DNA from: Hyphomicrobiales bacterium
GTDB lineage: Bacteria; Pseudomonadota; Alphaproteobacteria; Rhizobiales; Rhizobiaceae
Reading direction: 5' to 3'
DNA length: 33,497 nt
Assembly: GCA_017305835.1 (NCBI GenBank)
Contig: JAFKJY010000097.1
Location: 1-33,497, forward strand
Below are positions 1 to 7,768 of this stretch, one piece after another. The notes beneath the pieces are model-generated. The model did not search any database. It had not been told where the DNA came from and saw only the letters and a list, made by a program, of their open reading frames with translations. The stretch's first letter is position 1, and every line of letters starts with the position of its first letter. The position numbers were made by a program, and so were the translations under genes.

Positions 1-15
1 CAGCATCCGCACCGC

Positions 16-930
16 ATGATAACCGTCGTCGGCTCGATCAATCTCGACCTCACCGCCCGCGTCGCGCGGCTGCCCGAGCCGGGTGAGACCGTGCCGGGCG
101 CGAGCTTCGCCACCGCGCCGGGCGGCAAGGGTGCCAACCAGGCCCTAGCGACGCGCCGCGCCGGGGCCGACGTGCGCATGGTCGGCGCGGTCGGCCGCGA
201 CGCCTTCGCCGGCGAGGCGACCGCGCTGCTCAGGCAGGCCGGCGTCGACCTCGGCCCGGTCGCGACGACGGACGACGCCACCGGCATCGCGCTCATCCTC
301 GTCGGCGGCGACGGCGAGAACATGATCGCCGTGGTGCCCGGCGCCAACGGTGCCGTCACGCCGGCTGCGCTCGACGCGCTCGCCTTCGCCCGCGGCGAGC
401 ATGTCCTGCTGCAGTTCGAGATCCCGCTCGACACGGTCGAGCTGGCGCTCGATCGGGCCCGCCGCGCCGGCGCCGTCTCGATCCTCAACACCGCGCCGTT
501 CCGGCCGGAGACCGTCGCTATCGTCGGCAAGGCCGATGTCGTCGTCGCCAACGAGACCGAGTTCGACCACTACGCCGACGCCATGATGCTCGAAGGCGCC
601 GACCGCGCGGCCCGCATGCGCGCCTTCGCCGCGCGCACCGGCCGCACCGTCATCGTCACGCTCGGCGGCGACGGCGTTCTGGCCGCCTCCGCCGACGATT
701 TCTTCCACGTGCCGGCGATGAGGATCGTGCCCGTCGACACGGTCGGCGCCGGCGACACCTTCTGCGGCTATCTCGCGCAGGGGCTGGAGGCCGGCCTGCC
801 GCTGGCCGACGCCGTGCGCCGCGCCGGCGTCGCCGGCTCGCTCGCCTGCCTGAAGCCCGGCGCCCAGCCGGCCATCCCGCTCGCCGCCGAGGTCGCGGCG
901 ATCGTGGCGCCGGGGTCCGCGCCGTCTTGA
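16..930 (+). CDS. rbsK: Ribokinase, PfkB family sugar kinase
   Basis: This 304-residue cytoplasmic kinase would phosphorylate ribose to ribose 5-phosphate with ATP. The opening VVGSINLD and the GGKGANQA segment at about residues 36-43 form the sugar-binding part of ribokinase-type PfkB proteins. The DTVGAGDTFCG segment at about 242-252 is the anion-hole and catalytic-base signature, with the second Asp as the expected base. The length fits ribokinases (about 300 residues). Only 15 bases of upstream sequence are visible, so the ribosome binding site and any earlier operon genes, such as a ribose transporter, cannot be judged. The LysE-type gene starts 45 bases downstream and may be co-transcribed. 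Related PfkB enzymes for other sugars or nucleosides are possible, but GGKGANQA favours ribokinase. Confidence 0.9.
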   Translation: MITVVGSINLDLTARVARLPEPGETVPGASFATAPGGKGANQALATRRAGADVRMVGAVGRDAFAGEATALLRQAGVDLGPVATTDDATGIALILVGGDGENMIAVVPGANGAVTPAALDALAFARGEHVLLQFEIPLDTVELALDRARRAGAVSILNTAPFRPETVAIVGKADVVVANETEFDHYADAMMLEGADRAARMRAFAARTGRTVIVTLGGDGVLAASADDFFHVPAMRIVPVDTVGAGDTFCGYLAQGLEAGLPLADAVRRAGVAGSLACLKPGAQPAIPLAAEVAAIVAPGSAPS

Positions 931-975
931 CGCCCTCTTTCCGGCGGCGCCAGATGCGGCCGGGAGAAAACAGTC

Positions 976-1590
976 ATGTCGCCGGAAGTCTATCTCGCCT
1001 ACGCGCTCGCCTGCCTGGTCATCATCCTGGTGCCCGGTCCGACGGTGACCCTCATCATCGCCTCCAGCATGCGCCACGGCGTGCGCGCCGGGCTGCTCAA
1101 CGTCGCCGGCACGCAGGTGGGCATCGCGCTGATGATCGCGATCGTCGGCATCGGGCTGGGCTCCATGGTCGGGGCGATGGGGCACTGGTTCGAATGGGTG
1201 CGCTTCATCGGCGCCGCCTATCTGGTCTGGATCGGCGTCCAGATGATCAGGACGGGCGGCAGGGCGGCCGACAGTGCGCCGCCGGTGCCGCCGCGCGGCG
1301 GCTTCTTCCTGCAGGGCATGCTGGTCGCCGTGAGCAACCCCAAGACGCTCTTCTTCTTCGGCGCCTTCATCCCGCAGTTCCTCGACCACGGCCGCCCCTA
1401 CGCGCCGCAGATCTTCATCATGGGCTTCACCGCGCTCGCCTTCGCCGCGCTTTCCGATTCGGCCTACGCGCTGGCGGCCGCCCGCGCCGGGCGCTTTCTC
1501 TCGGCGCGCCGCGTGCGGCTTCTGTCGCGCCTCAGCGGCGGCTTCCTCGTCGGCGGCGGCCTGTGGCTGGCGTTTTCCCGCGCCCGCTAG
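976..1590 (+). CDS. LysE/RhtB family amino-acid exporter
   Basis: A 204-residue inner-membrane protein of the LysE/RhtB translocator superfamily, which exports amino acids or related small molecules. It starts with a hydrophobic helix followed by the family-typical VPGPTVTLIIASSMRHG stretch near residues 17-33. About five to six hydrophobic segments follow, including the SNPKTLFFFGAFIPQF motif near residues 120-135 that is characteristic of these carriers. A GGGAGAAAA stretch just before the ATG serves as ribosome binding site. The substrate cannot be read from sequence. It lies 45 bases after ribokinase on the same strand and upstream of the separately regulated hemA. Confidence 0.9.
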   Translation: MSPEVYLAYALACLVIILVPGPTVTLIIASSMRHGVRAGLLNVAGTQVGIALMIAIVGIGLGSMVGAMGHWFEWVRFIGAAYLVWIGVQMIRTGGRAADSAPPVPPRGGFFLQGMLVAVSNPKTLFFFGAFIPQFLDHGRPYAPQIFIMGFTALAFAALSDSAYALAAARAGRFLSARRVRLLSRLSGGFLVGGGLWLAFSRAR

Positions 1591-1610
1591 GCGCCGCGCG
1601 GCGTGGCCTG

Positions 1611-1624
1611 TTGATCGAGATCAA
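1611..1624. promoter_or_regulatory. Perfect FNR/FixK-type box upstream of hemA
   Basis: The sequence TTGAT-CGAG-ATCAA is an exact match to the Crp/Fnr-family anaerobox TTGAT-N4-ATCAA used by FnrL, FnrN and FixK in alphaproteobacteria. Its centre is about 208 bases before the hemA start. A weak -10-like CTATTG lies at 1645-1650, so a transcript starting near 1657-1659 would place the box near -41, the usual activating position. The target is inferred to be hemA because the upstream LysE gene reads towards the box and ends just before it. Confidence 0.8.
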
Positions 1625-1761
1625 CAAACCGTAACCATATGGTGCTATTGAAGAAGGACGAGAGGGCTTTTCGGCGCCGCTGATCGGTCCGTTGCCGGTT
1701 GAGCCGACATCGGCGAGAGGTCAATGGGCCGCACCCGGGCGGCGGCCGTTTTGCTTGCGCC

Positions 1762-1780
1762 ATGGGCAATTCTCGCCCAT
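1762..1780 (+). other. Small hairpin in the hemA leader
   Basis: ATGGGC (1762-1767) and GCCCAT (1775-1780) form a perfect six-base stem with a seven-base loop, 45 bases before the hemA start. It lies in what would be a leader of roughly 165 bases if transcription begins near the FNR-dependent position. No known riboswitch was recognised; the hairpin may be incidental. Confidence 0.3.
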
Positions 1781-1825
1781 ACCGACGCTTGAAAGCCGCA
1801 CCATGGCGGGGGAATGATACAAAGA

Positions 1826-3040
1826 ATGGACTTCGAAGCCTTTTTCGCCACGAAGCTGGACAGCCTTCACGAGGAAGGCCGTTACCGCGTGTTCGCCGAG
1901 CTCGAGCGCCGCGTCGGTTCCTTCCCCCGGGCCGCCCGCTATGTCGGCGACCAGGCGCGCGACGTCACCGTCTGGTGCTCGAACGACTATCTCGGCATGG
2001 GCCAGCACCCGGCCGTGCTCGCCGCCATGCACGAGGCGCTCGACAAGTGCGGCGCCGGCGCCGGCGGCACCCGCAACATCTCCGGCACCAACCACTATCA
2101 CGTGCTGCTGGAGCGCGAACTCGCCGACCTGCACCACAAGGAAGCGGCGCTGATCTTCACCTCGGGATACGTGTCCAACTGGACGACGCTGTCCACGCTC
2201 GGCGCCAGCATTCCCGGCGTCGTCATCTTCTCCGACGCCTTGAATCATGCCTCGATGATCGAGGGCGTGCGCCATTCGCGCGCCGAGAAGCGCATCTGGA
2301 AGCACAACGACGTGAAGGACCTCGACCGGCAGCTTGCCTCGCTGCCGGCCTCGACGCCCAAGATCGTCGCCTTCGAGAGCGTCTATTCGATGGACGGCGA
2401 CATCGCGCCGATCCGCGAGATCGTCGAGGTGGCCGAGAAGCACGGCGCGCTCACCTATCTGGACGAGGTCCACGCGGTCGGCATGTACGGCCCGCGCGGC
2501 GGCGGCATCGCCGAGCGCGAGGGCCTGATGGACCGCATCGACGTCATCGAGGGCACGCTCGGCAAGGCTTTCGGCGTCATCGGCGGCTACATCACCGGCT
2601 CGGCCCGGCTGATCGACTTCGTCCGCTCCTATGCGAGCGGCTTCATCTTCACCACCGCGCTGCCGCCGGCGGTGGCGGCCGGCGCCATCGCCTCGATCCG
2701 GCACCTCAAGACCTCCGACATCGAGCGCATGCGCCACCGCGAGCGCGTCGCGAAGGTGCGCGCCCGCCTCGACGCGATCGGCATCCCCTACATGCCGAAC
2801 CCGAGCCACATCGTGCCGGTGATGGTGGGCGACGCCGCCAAGTGCAAGTGGATCTCGGACATCCTGCTCGACGAGCACGGCATCTACGTGCAGCCGATCA
2901 ACTACCCGACCGTGCCGCGCAAGACCGAGCGCCTGCGCATCACGCCGACCCCGCTCCACACCGACGCCGACATCGACAATCTCGTCGGCGCGCTGTCGGG
3001 CCTGTGGAGCCAGTGCGCGCTGGCGCGGGCCGTGGCCTGA
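1826..3040 (+). CDS. hemA: 5-aminolevulinate synthase
   Basis: A PLP enzyme that condenses glycine and succinyl-CoA to 5-aminolevulinate, the first step of heme synthesis by the C4 (Shemin) route of alphaproteobacteria. The start at 1826 (MDFEAFF) gives 404 residues, the usual family length. An in-frame ATG at 1814 sits directly on the GGGGG ribosome-binding stretch and is less likely. The GTLGKAFGVIGGY segment carries the PLP-binding lysine at about residue 247, matching the known position near 248 in Rhodobacter ALAS. VWCSNDYLGMG, ISGTNHYH and LDEVHAVGMYG are also typical. The gene stands alone, 223 bases after the LysE gene, behind a perfect FNR/FixK box, so oxygen-responsive control is likely. 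A palindromic repeat separates it from convergent pncA. Confidence 0.97.
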   Translation: MDFEAFFATKLDSLHEEGRYRVFAELERRVGSFPRAARYVGDQARDVTVWCSNDYLGMGQHPAVLAAMHEALDKCGAGAGGTRNISGTNHYHVLLERELADLHHKEAALIFTSGYVSNWTTLSTLGASIPGVVIFSDALNHASMIEGVRHSRAEKRIWKHNDVKDLDRQLASLPASTPKIVAFESVYSMDGDIAPIREIVEVAEKHGALTYLDEVHAVGMYGPRGGGIAEREGLMDRIDVIEGTLGKAFGVIGGYITGSARLIDFVRSYASGFIFTTALPPAVAAGAIASIRHLKTSDIERMRHRERVAKVRARLDAIGIPYMPNPSHIVPVMVGDAAKCKWISDILLDEHGIYVQPINYPTVPRKTERLRITPTPLHTDADIDNLVGALSGLWSQCALARAVA

Positions 3041-3055
3041 TTCTCACATTCTGCC

Positions 3056-3139
3056 GTCATCCTCGGCCTTGTGCCGAGGATCTGCAATTGTTCAATAAAT
3101 CAATGAGTTGCAGATGCTCGGGACAAGCCCGAGCATGAC
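3056..3139. repeat. RIME-like double palindrome between convergent hemA and pncA
   Basis: Two 32-base arms (3056-3087 and 3108-3139) form an inverted repeat with four mismatches. Each arm also folds on itself: ATCCTCGGC-CTTGT-GCCGAGGAT at 3059-3081 and ATGCTCGGG-ACAAG-CCCGAGCAT at 3114-3136. The four differences between arms fall in pairs that preserve both internal stems. This resembles Rhizobium-type intergenic mosaic elements (two palindromes, about 100 bases), although family assignment was not checked by search. Its place between two convergent genes also suits a bidirectional transcription stop. Confidence 0.75.
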
Positions 3140-3180
3140 GAAGCGGTAGCTTTCGGGCGTTGCCAGCGATCTGGCCGCCC

Positions 3181-3780
3181 TCACGCGATCCTCACCCCCG
3201 CGTCCTTCATCTTCTCCGTCATCGCCGCCAGCGAGCCGCCGAGATCGATCGCCCGGCAGGCGTCCATGACGACCGTCACCTCGAAGCCCAGCTTCGCCGC
3301 GTCGAGCGCCGAATAGGCGACACAGAAATCGGTCGCCAGCCCCGCCAGCGTCAGCCGGCCGATCCCGCGTTCCCTCAGATAGCCGCCCAGCCCCGTCGGC
3401 GTCGTGTGATCGTTCTCGAAGAAGGCCGAATAGCTGTCGATCGCCTTGCGGAACCCCTTGCGCACGACCAGTTCAGCTTTCGTCCATTCGAGGCCCGGAT
3501 GGAAGGCGGCGCCCTCGCTGCCCTGCACGCAATGGTCCGGCCACAGCGTCTGCGGCCCGTAAGGCATCTGGATCGTGGAGAACGGCTCCTTGCCCGGATG
3601 GCTGGAGGCGAAGCTCGAATGGCCGGCCGGGTGCCAGTCCTGCGTCAGCACGACGTGCCCGGCCTTCGCGATCAGCCGGTTGACCAGCGGCACGATCTCG
3701 TCGCCGCCGGCCACTGCCAGCCGCCCTCCGGGACAGAAGTCGTTCTGCACGTCGATGACGATCAATGCCGCGTCGGCCAA
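3181..3780 (-). CDS. pncA: Nicotinamidase / pyrazinamidase
   Basis: A cysteine hydrolase of the isochorismatase-like superfamily that converts nicotinamide to nicotinate and ammonia. With the TTG start at 3780 it has 199 residues, the normal PncA length. The catalytic triad is visible: Asp10 in VIDVQNDFCPGG, Lys108 in VVRKGF and Cys153 in ATDFCVAYS. The metal site is in DWHPAGHSSF. A GGAG seven bases ahead of TTG supports this start; an in-frame ATG at 3870 would add 30 unconserved residues. The gene is divergent from the molybdenum hydroxylase operon, and the intergenic region holds an 18-bp palindrome. PncA is usually part of NAD salvage, but here its product, nicotinate, is the presumed substrate of the neighbouring operon. 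A catabolic role is therefore inferred. Confidence 0.93.
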   Translation of the reverse strand: MADAALIVIDVQNDFCPGGRLAVAGGDEIVPLVNRLIAKAGHVVLTQDWHPAGHSSFASSHPGKEPFSTIQMPYGPQTLWPDHCVQGSEGAAFHPGLEWTKAELVVRKGFRKAIDSYSAFFENDHTTPTGLGGYLRERGIGRLTLAGLATDFCVAYSALDAAKLGFEVTVVMDACRAIDLGGSLAAMTEKMKDAGVRIA

Positions 3781-3836
3781 GCCCGTTCTCCGCTCCGGTT
3801 CCGTAGTCGCCGGAATCAGAGCCGGAATCGCCGGCT

Positions 3837-3864
3837 TTGACAAGCCTCGGCCGGCTGGTATCAT
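3837..3864 (+). promoter_or_regulatory. Sigma70-type promoter for the molybdenum hydroxylase operon
   Basis: TTGACA (3837-3842) is a perfect -35 hexamer. After 16 bases comes TATCAT (3859-3864), a five-of-six match to TATAAT. It points towards the hydroxylase genes, with a predicted start near 3871 and a leader of about 65 bases to the GTG at 3935. The palindrome at 3861-3878 overlaps the -10 and the start point. Confidence 0.65.
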
Positions 3865-3878
3865 TTGCACACAAATGA
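3861..3878. promoter_or_regulatory. Operator-like palindrome TCATTTG-N4-CAAATGA
   Basis: TCATTTGCACACAAATGA is a perfect seven-base inverted repeat around a four-base spacer. It covers the -10 and start point of the predicted hydroxylase promoter in the pncA/hydroxylase divergent region, a position that would suit a repressor. The operon's own last gene encodes a MarR-type regulator (10753-11205), the leading candidate to bind here. A degenerate copy with the same left half-site and spacing lies before hyuA (16783-16800). Confidence 0.6.
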
Positions 3879-3934
3879 ATTTGGCCCCGCATCCGACCCC
3901 TTCGGCAGGGTGCGAGAAGGCCGGAGTGGGAACT

Positions 3935-4798
3935 GTGGCGCGCTACGCGAGACCGCGATCGCTCGACGAGGCGCTCGGCCTGCTGGCCGGGAGCCGGTGG
4001 CGGGTGCTGGCGGGCGGCACGGACTTCTATCCGGCGCTGGGCGCGGCCCCGCTCAGGGACGACGTGCTCGACATCACGCTGCTGCGCGACGAGCTGGCCG
4101 GCATCTCGGAGATCGACGGCCACTACGTCATCGGCGGCCTGACGCGCTGGGCCGACATCGTCCGCGCCGCGCTGCCGCCGGCCTTCGACGCGCTGCGGCA
4201 GGCCGGCCGCGAGGTCGGCTCCGTGCAGATCCAGAACCGTGCTTCCATCGCCGGCAATCTCTGCAACGCCTCGCCCGCCGCCGACGGCGTGCCGCCGCTT
4301 CTGGCGCTGGACGCGGAAGTTGAGCTGCGCTCGCAGGGCTGCCGCCGGCTGGTGCCGCTCGCCGCCTTCATCCGCGGCAACCGCCGCACCGCGATCTCGG
4401 CCGACGAGCTGCTGACGGCGATCCGCGTGCCGAAGGCGGCCGCGCGCGGCCGCTCGGCCTTCGTCAAGCTCGGCGCGCGGCGCTACCTCGTCATCTCGAT
4501 CGCCATGGCTGCCGCGCGGATCGCGGTCGACGGCGCCGGCCGTGTGGCAACCGCGGCGGTGGCCGTCGGCGCCTGCTCGCCGGTGGCGCGGCGCCTGCTC
4601 GCGCTCGAGCGGAGCCTGATCGGAAAGCCGGCTAACGAATCTCTCGGCGACATCGTCGAGCCGCACCATCTCGCGGCGCTCTCGCCCATCGACGACGTGC
4701 GCGGCACGGCCGCCTACCGCGTCGAAGCTGCGCGCGAGATCGTCGCGCGGGCGCTGCGGGCGGCAGCGGGCGGCGAGGCGCAGGAGGCGGCGGCATGA
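3935..4798 (+). CDS. Molybdenum hydroxylase FAD-binding subunit (probable nicotinate dehydrogenase)
   Basis: The medium, FAD-carrying subunit of a xanthine-dehydrogenase-family enzyme; it passes electrons from the iron-sulfur clusters to the acceptor. The GTG at 3935 follows GGAG by eight bases and gives 287 residues, the standard length. ATGs further upstream (3875 and 3575) lie before or in the promoter region, or in pncA antisense. Near the N-terminus, VLAGGTDFYPAL matches the first FAD-binding loop. IQNRASIAGNLCNASPAAD at about 94-112 is the second, diagnostic FAD motif of CoxM/XdhB-type subunits. The stop overlaps the next gene's ATG (ATGA), so the two are translationally coupled. Context (pncA, an Hnr-like reductase) suggests nicotinate rather than purines as substrate; that is inference. 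Confidence 0.9.
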   Translation: MARYARPRSLDEALGLLAGSRWRVLAGGTDFYPALGAAPLRDDVLDITLLRDELAGISEIDGHYVIGGLTRWADIVRAALPPAFDALRQAGREVGSVQIQNRASIAGNLCNASPAADGVPPLLALDAEVELRSQGCRRLVPLAAFIRGNRRTAISADELLTAIRVPKAAARGRSAFVKLGARRYLVISIAMAAARIAVDGAGRVATAAVAVGACSPVARRLLALERSLIGKPANESLGDIVEPHHLAALSPIDDVRGTAAYRVEAAREIVARALRAAAGGEAQEAAA

Positions 4799-7539
4799 GG
4801 CTCGCGCCGTCGCCCATCGCCTTTCGCGTCAACGGCGCCGACGTCGCCGTCGAGGCGCCGCCGATGGCGCGGCTGTCGTCGGTGCTGCGCGACCGGCTCG
4901 GCCTGACCGGCACCAAGGTGGGCTGCGACGCCGGCGACTGCGGCGCCTGCACCGTGCTGGTCGACGGGCAGGCCGCCTGCGCCTGCCTCGTGCCGGTGGC
5001 GCAGGCGGCGGGTGCCGAGATCCGCACTGTCGAGGGGCTGGCCAACGGCGCGCTGTCCGCCTTGCAGGAGGCCTTTCTGCGCCACGGCGCCGCCCAGTGC
5101 GGCATCTGCACCCCCGGCCTGCTGATGGCCGGCACCGCTCTGCTGGAAGCGAACCCGCACCCCACCGAGGCCGAGGTCCAGGACGCCCTCGGCGGCGTAC
5201 TGTGTCGCTGCACGGGCTATCGTAAGATCATCGCGGCGGTGATGGATGCGAATGCCGATTCGCCCCCTTCTGACAGGCCAGAGGGGGGTGCTTTCCGCAG
5301 CATCGTCGGCGCCCGCATCCCGCGCCTCGACGGCCGGCCGAAGGTGCTGGGCACCGAGATGTTCGGCGCCGACGAGCGGCCGGCCGGGGCGCTGTCGGTC
5401 CTCGTCATCCGCTCGCCGCACTGGCATGCCGAGTTCGCCTTCGGCGACATCGCCGGCTTCGTCGCGGCGCACCCGGGCCTCGTCGCCGTCTACACCGCCG
5501 CCGACATCCCCGGCCGTAACCGCTTCGGCGTCATCCCGCCCTTCGCCGACCAGCCGGCACTGGCGCAAGCGCACGCGCGCTTCCGCGGCGAGGCGGTGGC
5601 GCTCGTCGCCGGCGAGCCGGACGCGATCGCGGCCCTAGACCCGGCCGGTTTCCCCGTCGAATGGAAACCGCTGCCGCATGTGCTCGACTGCGAGGCCGGC
5701 AAGGCCGCGCCGCCGCTGCACGAGGCCCGTCCCGGCAATCTCCTCGTCGCCGGCCGCGTGGTGCGCGGCGATGCGGAAGCCGCGCTCACGGCCTCCGCCG
5801 TCACGGTCTCCGGCGCCATCGAGACGTCCCATGTCGAGCACGCCTATATCGAGCCGGAAGCCGGCCACGCCTTCATGGATGGCGACACGCTGGCGATAAA
5901 GGCCTGCACGCAGGCGCCGGTGATGGACCGAGACGACACCGCCGCCGTGCTCGGCCTGCCGCCGGAAAAAGTGCGCATCGTGCCGACCGCCACCGGCGGC
6001 GGCTTCGGCTCCAAGCTCGACGTCTCGCTGCAGCCGCTGATCGGGCTGGTGGCGCTGAAGACCGGCCGGCCGGCCGCGCTCGCCTATACCCGCGCCGAAT
6101 CGATGGCCTCCACCACCAAGCGCCATCCGGCGCGGATGCAGGCCACGATCGGCGCCGACGCCGATGGCCGCGTCACCGGCATGGTGTTCGACGGCGACTT
6201 CAACACCGGCGCCTATGCGAGCTGGGGGCCGACGGTCGCCTCGCGCGTGCCGGTGCACGCCAGCGGCCCCTATTTCACCCCGGCCTACCGGGCCGAGGCG
6301 CGCGCCATCCACACCAACGGCCCGATCTCCGGCGCCTTCCGCGGCTTCGGCGTGCCGCAGGCGGCGGTGATGCAGGAGACGCTCTACGACGAGCTGGCCG
6401 GCCGGCTCGGCATCGACCGGCTGGAGTTCCGGCTCCGCAACGCCCTGCGCAACGGCCAGCCGACCGTCTGCGGCCAGGTCATGGAGGCCGGCGTCGGCAT
6501 CGCCGACTGCCTGGAGGCGCTGAAGCCGCGATGGGCGCAGGCACTGGTCGATGCGGAGGCCTTCAATAGGGGCAACGGCACCGTGCGGCGCGGCGTCGGC
6601 GTCGCCTCCTGCTGGTATGGCTGCGGCAATACCGGCATCCCCAACCCCTCGACCATGAAGCTGGGCATCACGGCGGATGGCCGCGTGATCCTTCACCAGG
6701 GCGCGGTCGACATCGGGCAGGGCTCCAACACGGTGATCCCGCAGATCTGCGCCGAGGCCCTCGGCCTGCCGCTGGAGGCCTTCGGCTTCGTCGGCGGCGA
6801 TACGGCGCTGACGCCCGACGCCGGCAAGACCTCGGCCTCGCGCCAGACCTACATTTCCGGCAAGGCCGCCGAAAAGGCGGGCCGCGCGCTGCGCGAGAGG
6901 ATCCTGCGCTTCGCCAACGTGTCGGAGCGCGCGGAGCTGTCGCTCGACGGCGGGAGCATCGTCGTGCGCGAGGGCGCCGCGTCGCGCCGGATCGAACTCG
7001 CGAGCTTGCCGGCGGACGAGGAGGGCTATGTCTTCCGCGCGGAGGAGACCTACGATCCGCCGACCGCGCCGCTCGACGAGAACGGGCAGGGCCGGCCCTA
7101 CGCCGTTTATGGCTGGGGCGCGCAGGTAGCCGAACTCGAGGTCGACAGGACGCTCGGCACGGTGAGGCTCATCCGCATCACCGCCGCCCACGACGTTGGC
7201 CGCGCCATCAACCCGCTGCTGGTCGAGGGCCAGGTGGAGGGTGGCATCGCGCAGGGCCTCGGCATGGCGCTGATGGAGGAATACGTGCCGGGCCGCACCG
7301 AGAACCTGCACGACTACCTCATCCCCACGATCGGCGACGTGCCGGAGATCGAGACGATCCTCGTCGAGGTGCCGGACCCGGAAGGGCCGTTCGGTGCCAA
7401 GGGGCTGGGCGAGCACGTGCTTATCCCGACCGCGCCGGCCATCCTCAACGCCATCCGCCACGCCACCGGCGCGCTGGTGACACGCCTGCCGGCGACGCCG
7501 AGCCGGGTGCTCGCGGCGATCCGGGAGGCGGGACGGTGA
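4795..7539 (+). CDS. Fused [2Fe-2S] and molybdopterin subunit of a molybdenum hydroxylase (probable nicotinate dehydrogenase)
   Basis: A 914-residue fusion of two normally separate subunits. Residues about 8-150 form the small iron-sulfur part. Cys44, 49, 52 and 64 hold the plant-ferredoxin-type cluster; Cys102, 105, 137 and 139 (QCGIC, CRCTGY) hold the second. From about residue 165 the chain is a molybdopterin-binding xanthine-dehydrogenase-type domain. It has GGGFGSK at 401-407, FRGFG further on, and GAKGLGE near the end with Glu873 at the expected catalytic position. It would hydroxylate a heteroaromatic carbon next to ring nitrogen with water as oxygen source. No signal peptide is seen, so a cytoplasmic site is likely. 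The substrate is inferred as nicotinate, giving 6-hydroxynicotinate, from the downstream Hnr-like gene and divergent pncA. Purine or isoquinoline oxidation remains possible. A palindromic repeat separates it from hnr. Confidence 0.9.
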   Translation: MRLAPSPIAFRVNGADVAVEAPPMARLSSVLRDRLGLTGTKVGCDAGDCGACTVLVDGQAACACLVPVAQAAGAEIRTVEGLANGALSALQEAFLRHGAAQCGICTPGLLMAGTALLEANPHPTEAEVQDALGGVLCRCTGYRKIIAAVMDANADSPPSDRPEGGAFRSIVGARIPRLDGRPKVLGTEMFGADERPAGALSVLVIRSPHWHAEFAFGDIAGFVAAHPGLVAVYTAADIPGRNRFGVIPPFADQPALAQAHARFRGEAVALVAGEPDAIAALDPAGFPVEWKPLPHVLDCEAGKAAPPLHEARPGNLLVAGRVVRGDAEAALTASAVTVSGAIETSHVEHAYIEPEAGHAFMDGDTLAIKACTQAPVMDRDDTAAVLGLPPEKVRIVPTATGGGFGSKLDVSLQPLIGLVALKTGRPAALAYTRAESMASTTKRHPARMQATIGADADGRVTGMVFDGDFNTGAYASWGPTVASRVPVHASGPYFTPAYRAEARAIHTNGPISGAFRGFGVPQAAVMQETLYDELAGRLGIDRLEFRLRNALRNGQPTVCGQVMEAGVGIADCLEALKPRWAQALVDAEAFNRGNGTVRRGVGVASCWYGCGNTGIPNPSTMKLGITADGRVILHQGAVDIGQGSNTVIPQICAEALGLPLEAFGFVGGDTALTPDAGKTSASRQTYISGKAAEKAGRALRERILRFANVSERAELSLDGGSIVVREGAASRRIELASLPADEEGYVFRAEETYDPPTAPLDENGQGRPYAVYGWGAQVAELEVDRTLGTVRLIRITAAHDVGRAINPLLVEGQVEGGIAQGLGMALMEEYVPGRTENLHDYLIPTIGDVPEIETILVEVPDPEGPFGAKGLGEHVLIPTAPAILNAIRHATGALVTRLPATPSRVLAAIREAGR

Positions 7540-7568
7540 GGCTCGTGGTTCGGCTTATCGGAGAGGTA

Positions 7569-7744
7569 GGCGCTCTGTCGCGCGCCCCTCTGTCCTGCCG
7601 GACATCTCCCCCACAGGTGGGGAGATCGGCTGTCATCGATCACTTCGCCAATCTTCAGCGATTGGCGAAACCAAAGCGGAAGTCCAATCTCCCCCCTTGT
7701 GGGGGAGATGTCCGGCAGGACAGAGGGGGGCAACGTAGGGCGCC
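7569..7744. repeat. Compound palindromic intergenic repeat
   Basis: Two arms of 45 bases (7585-7629 and 7684-7728) form an inverted repeat with only three mismatches. The similarity extends weakly outwards to about 7569 and 7744. Each arm contains its own hairpin around a run of C then G (CTCCCCC...GGGGGAG). Between the arms is a further perfect ten-base stem, TTCGCCAATC / GATTGGCGAA, at 7644-7669 with a six-base loop. The sequence type is familiar to me from Mesorhizobium-like genomes, but copy number was not checked. It fills nearly all of the 229-base gap between the hydroxylase and hnr. It could stop transcription or stabilise the upstream mRNA. Confidence 0.8.
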
Positions 7745-7768
7745 GACATCTTTCAGGCGGTTCCTCCG

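Noticed and set aside
3575..3934. An upstream ATG extending the FAD subunit to 407 residues
   Set aside because: The extension is antisense to pncA, crosses the predicted promoter and operator, and lies before the conserved N-terminus; the GTG at 3935 has a good ribosome binding site.
5635..7461. Long antisense reading frame opposite the molybdopterin domain (and similar ones at 145-1389, 18061-20418, 25566-26948)
   Set aside because: These frames are products of high GC at the third codon position, have no recognisable domain and lie opposite well-supported genes.
3935..7539. Xanthine dehydrogenase for purine catabolism
   Set aside because: No uricase, allantoin, XdhC or guanine deaminase gene lies nearby; pncA, the Hnr-like gene and the domain fusion point to a pyridine substrate. 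It remains a fallback if Hnr identity fails.
7569..7744. Possible CRISPR array or phage attachment site at the palindromic repeats
   Set aside because: The arms are inverted, not direct, repeats with one unit per site, no spacer series, no cas genes and no integrase.
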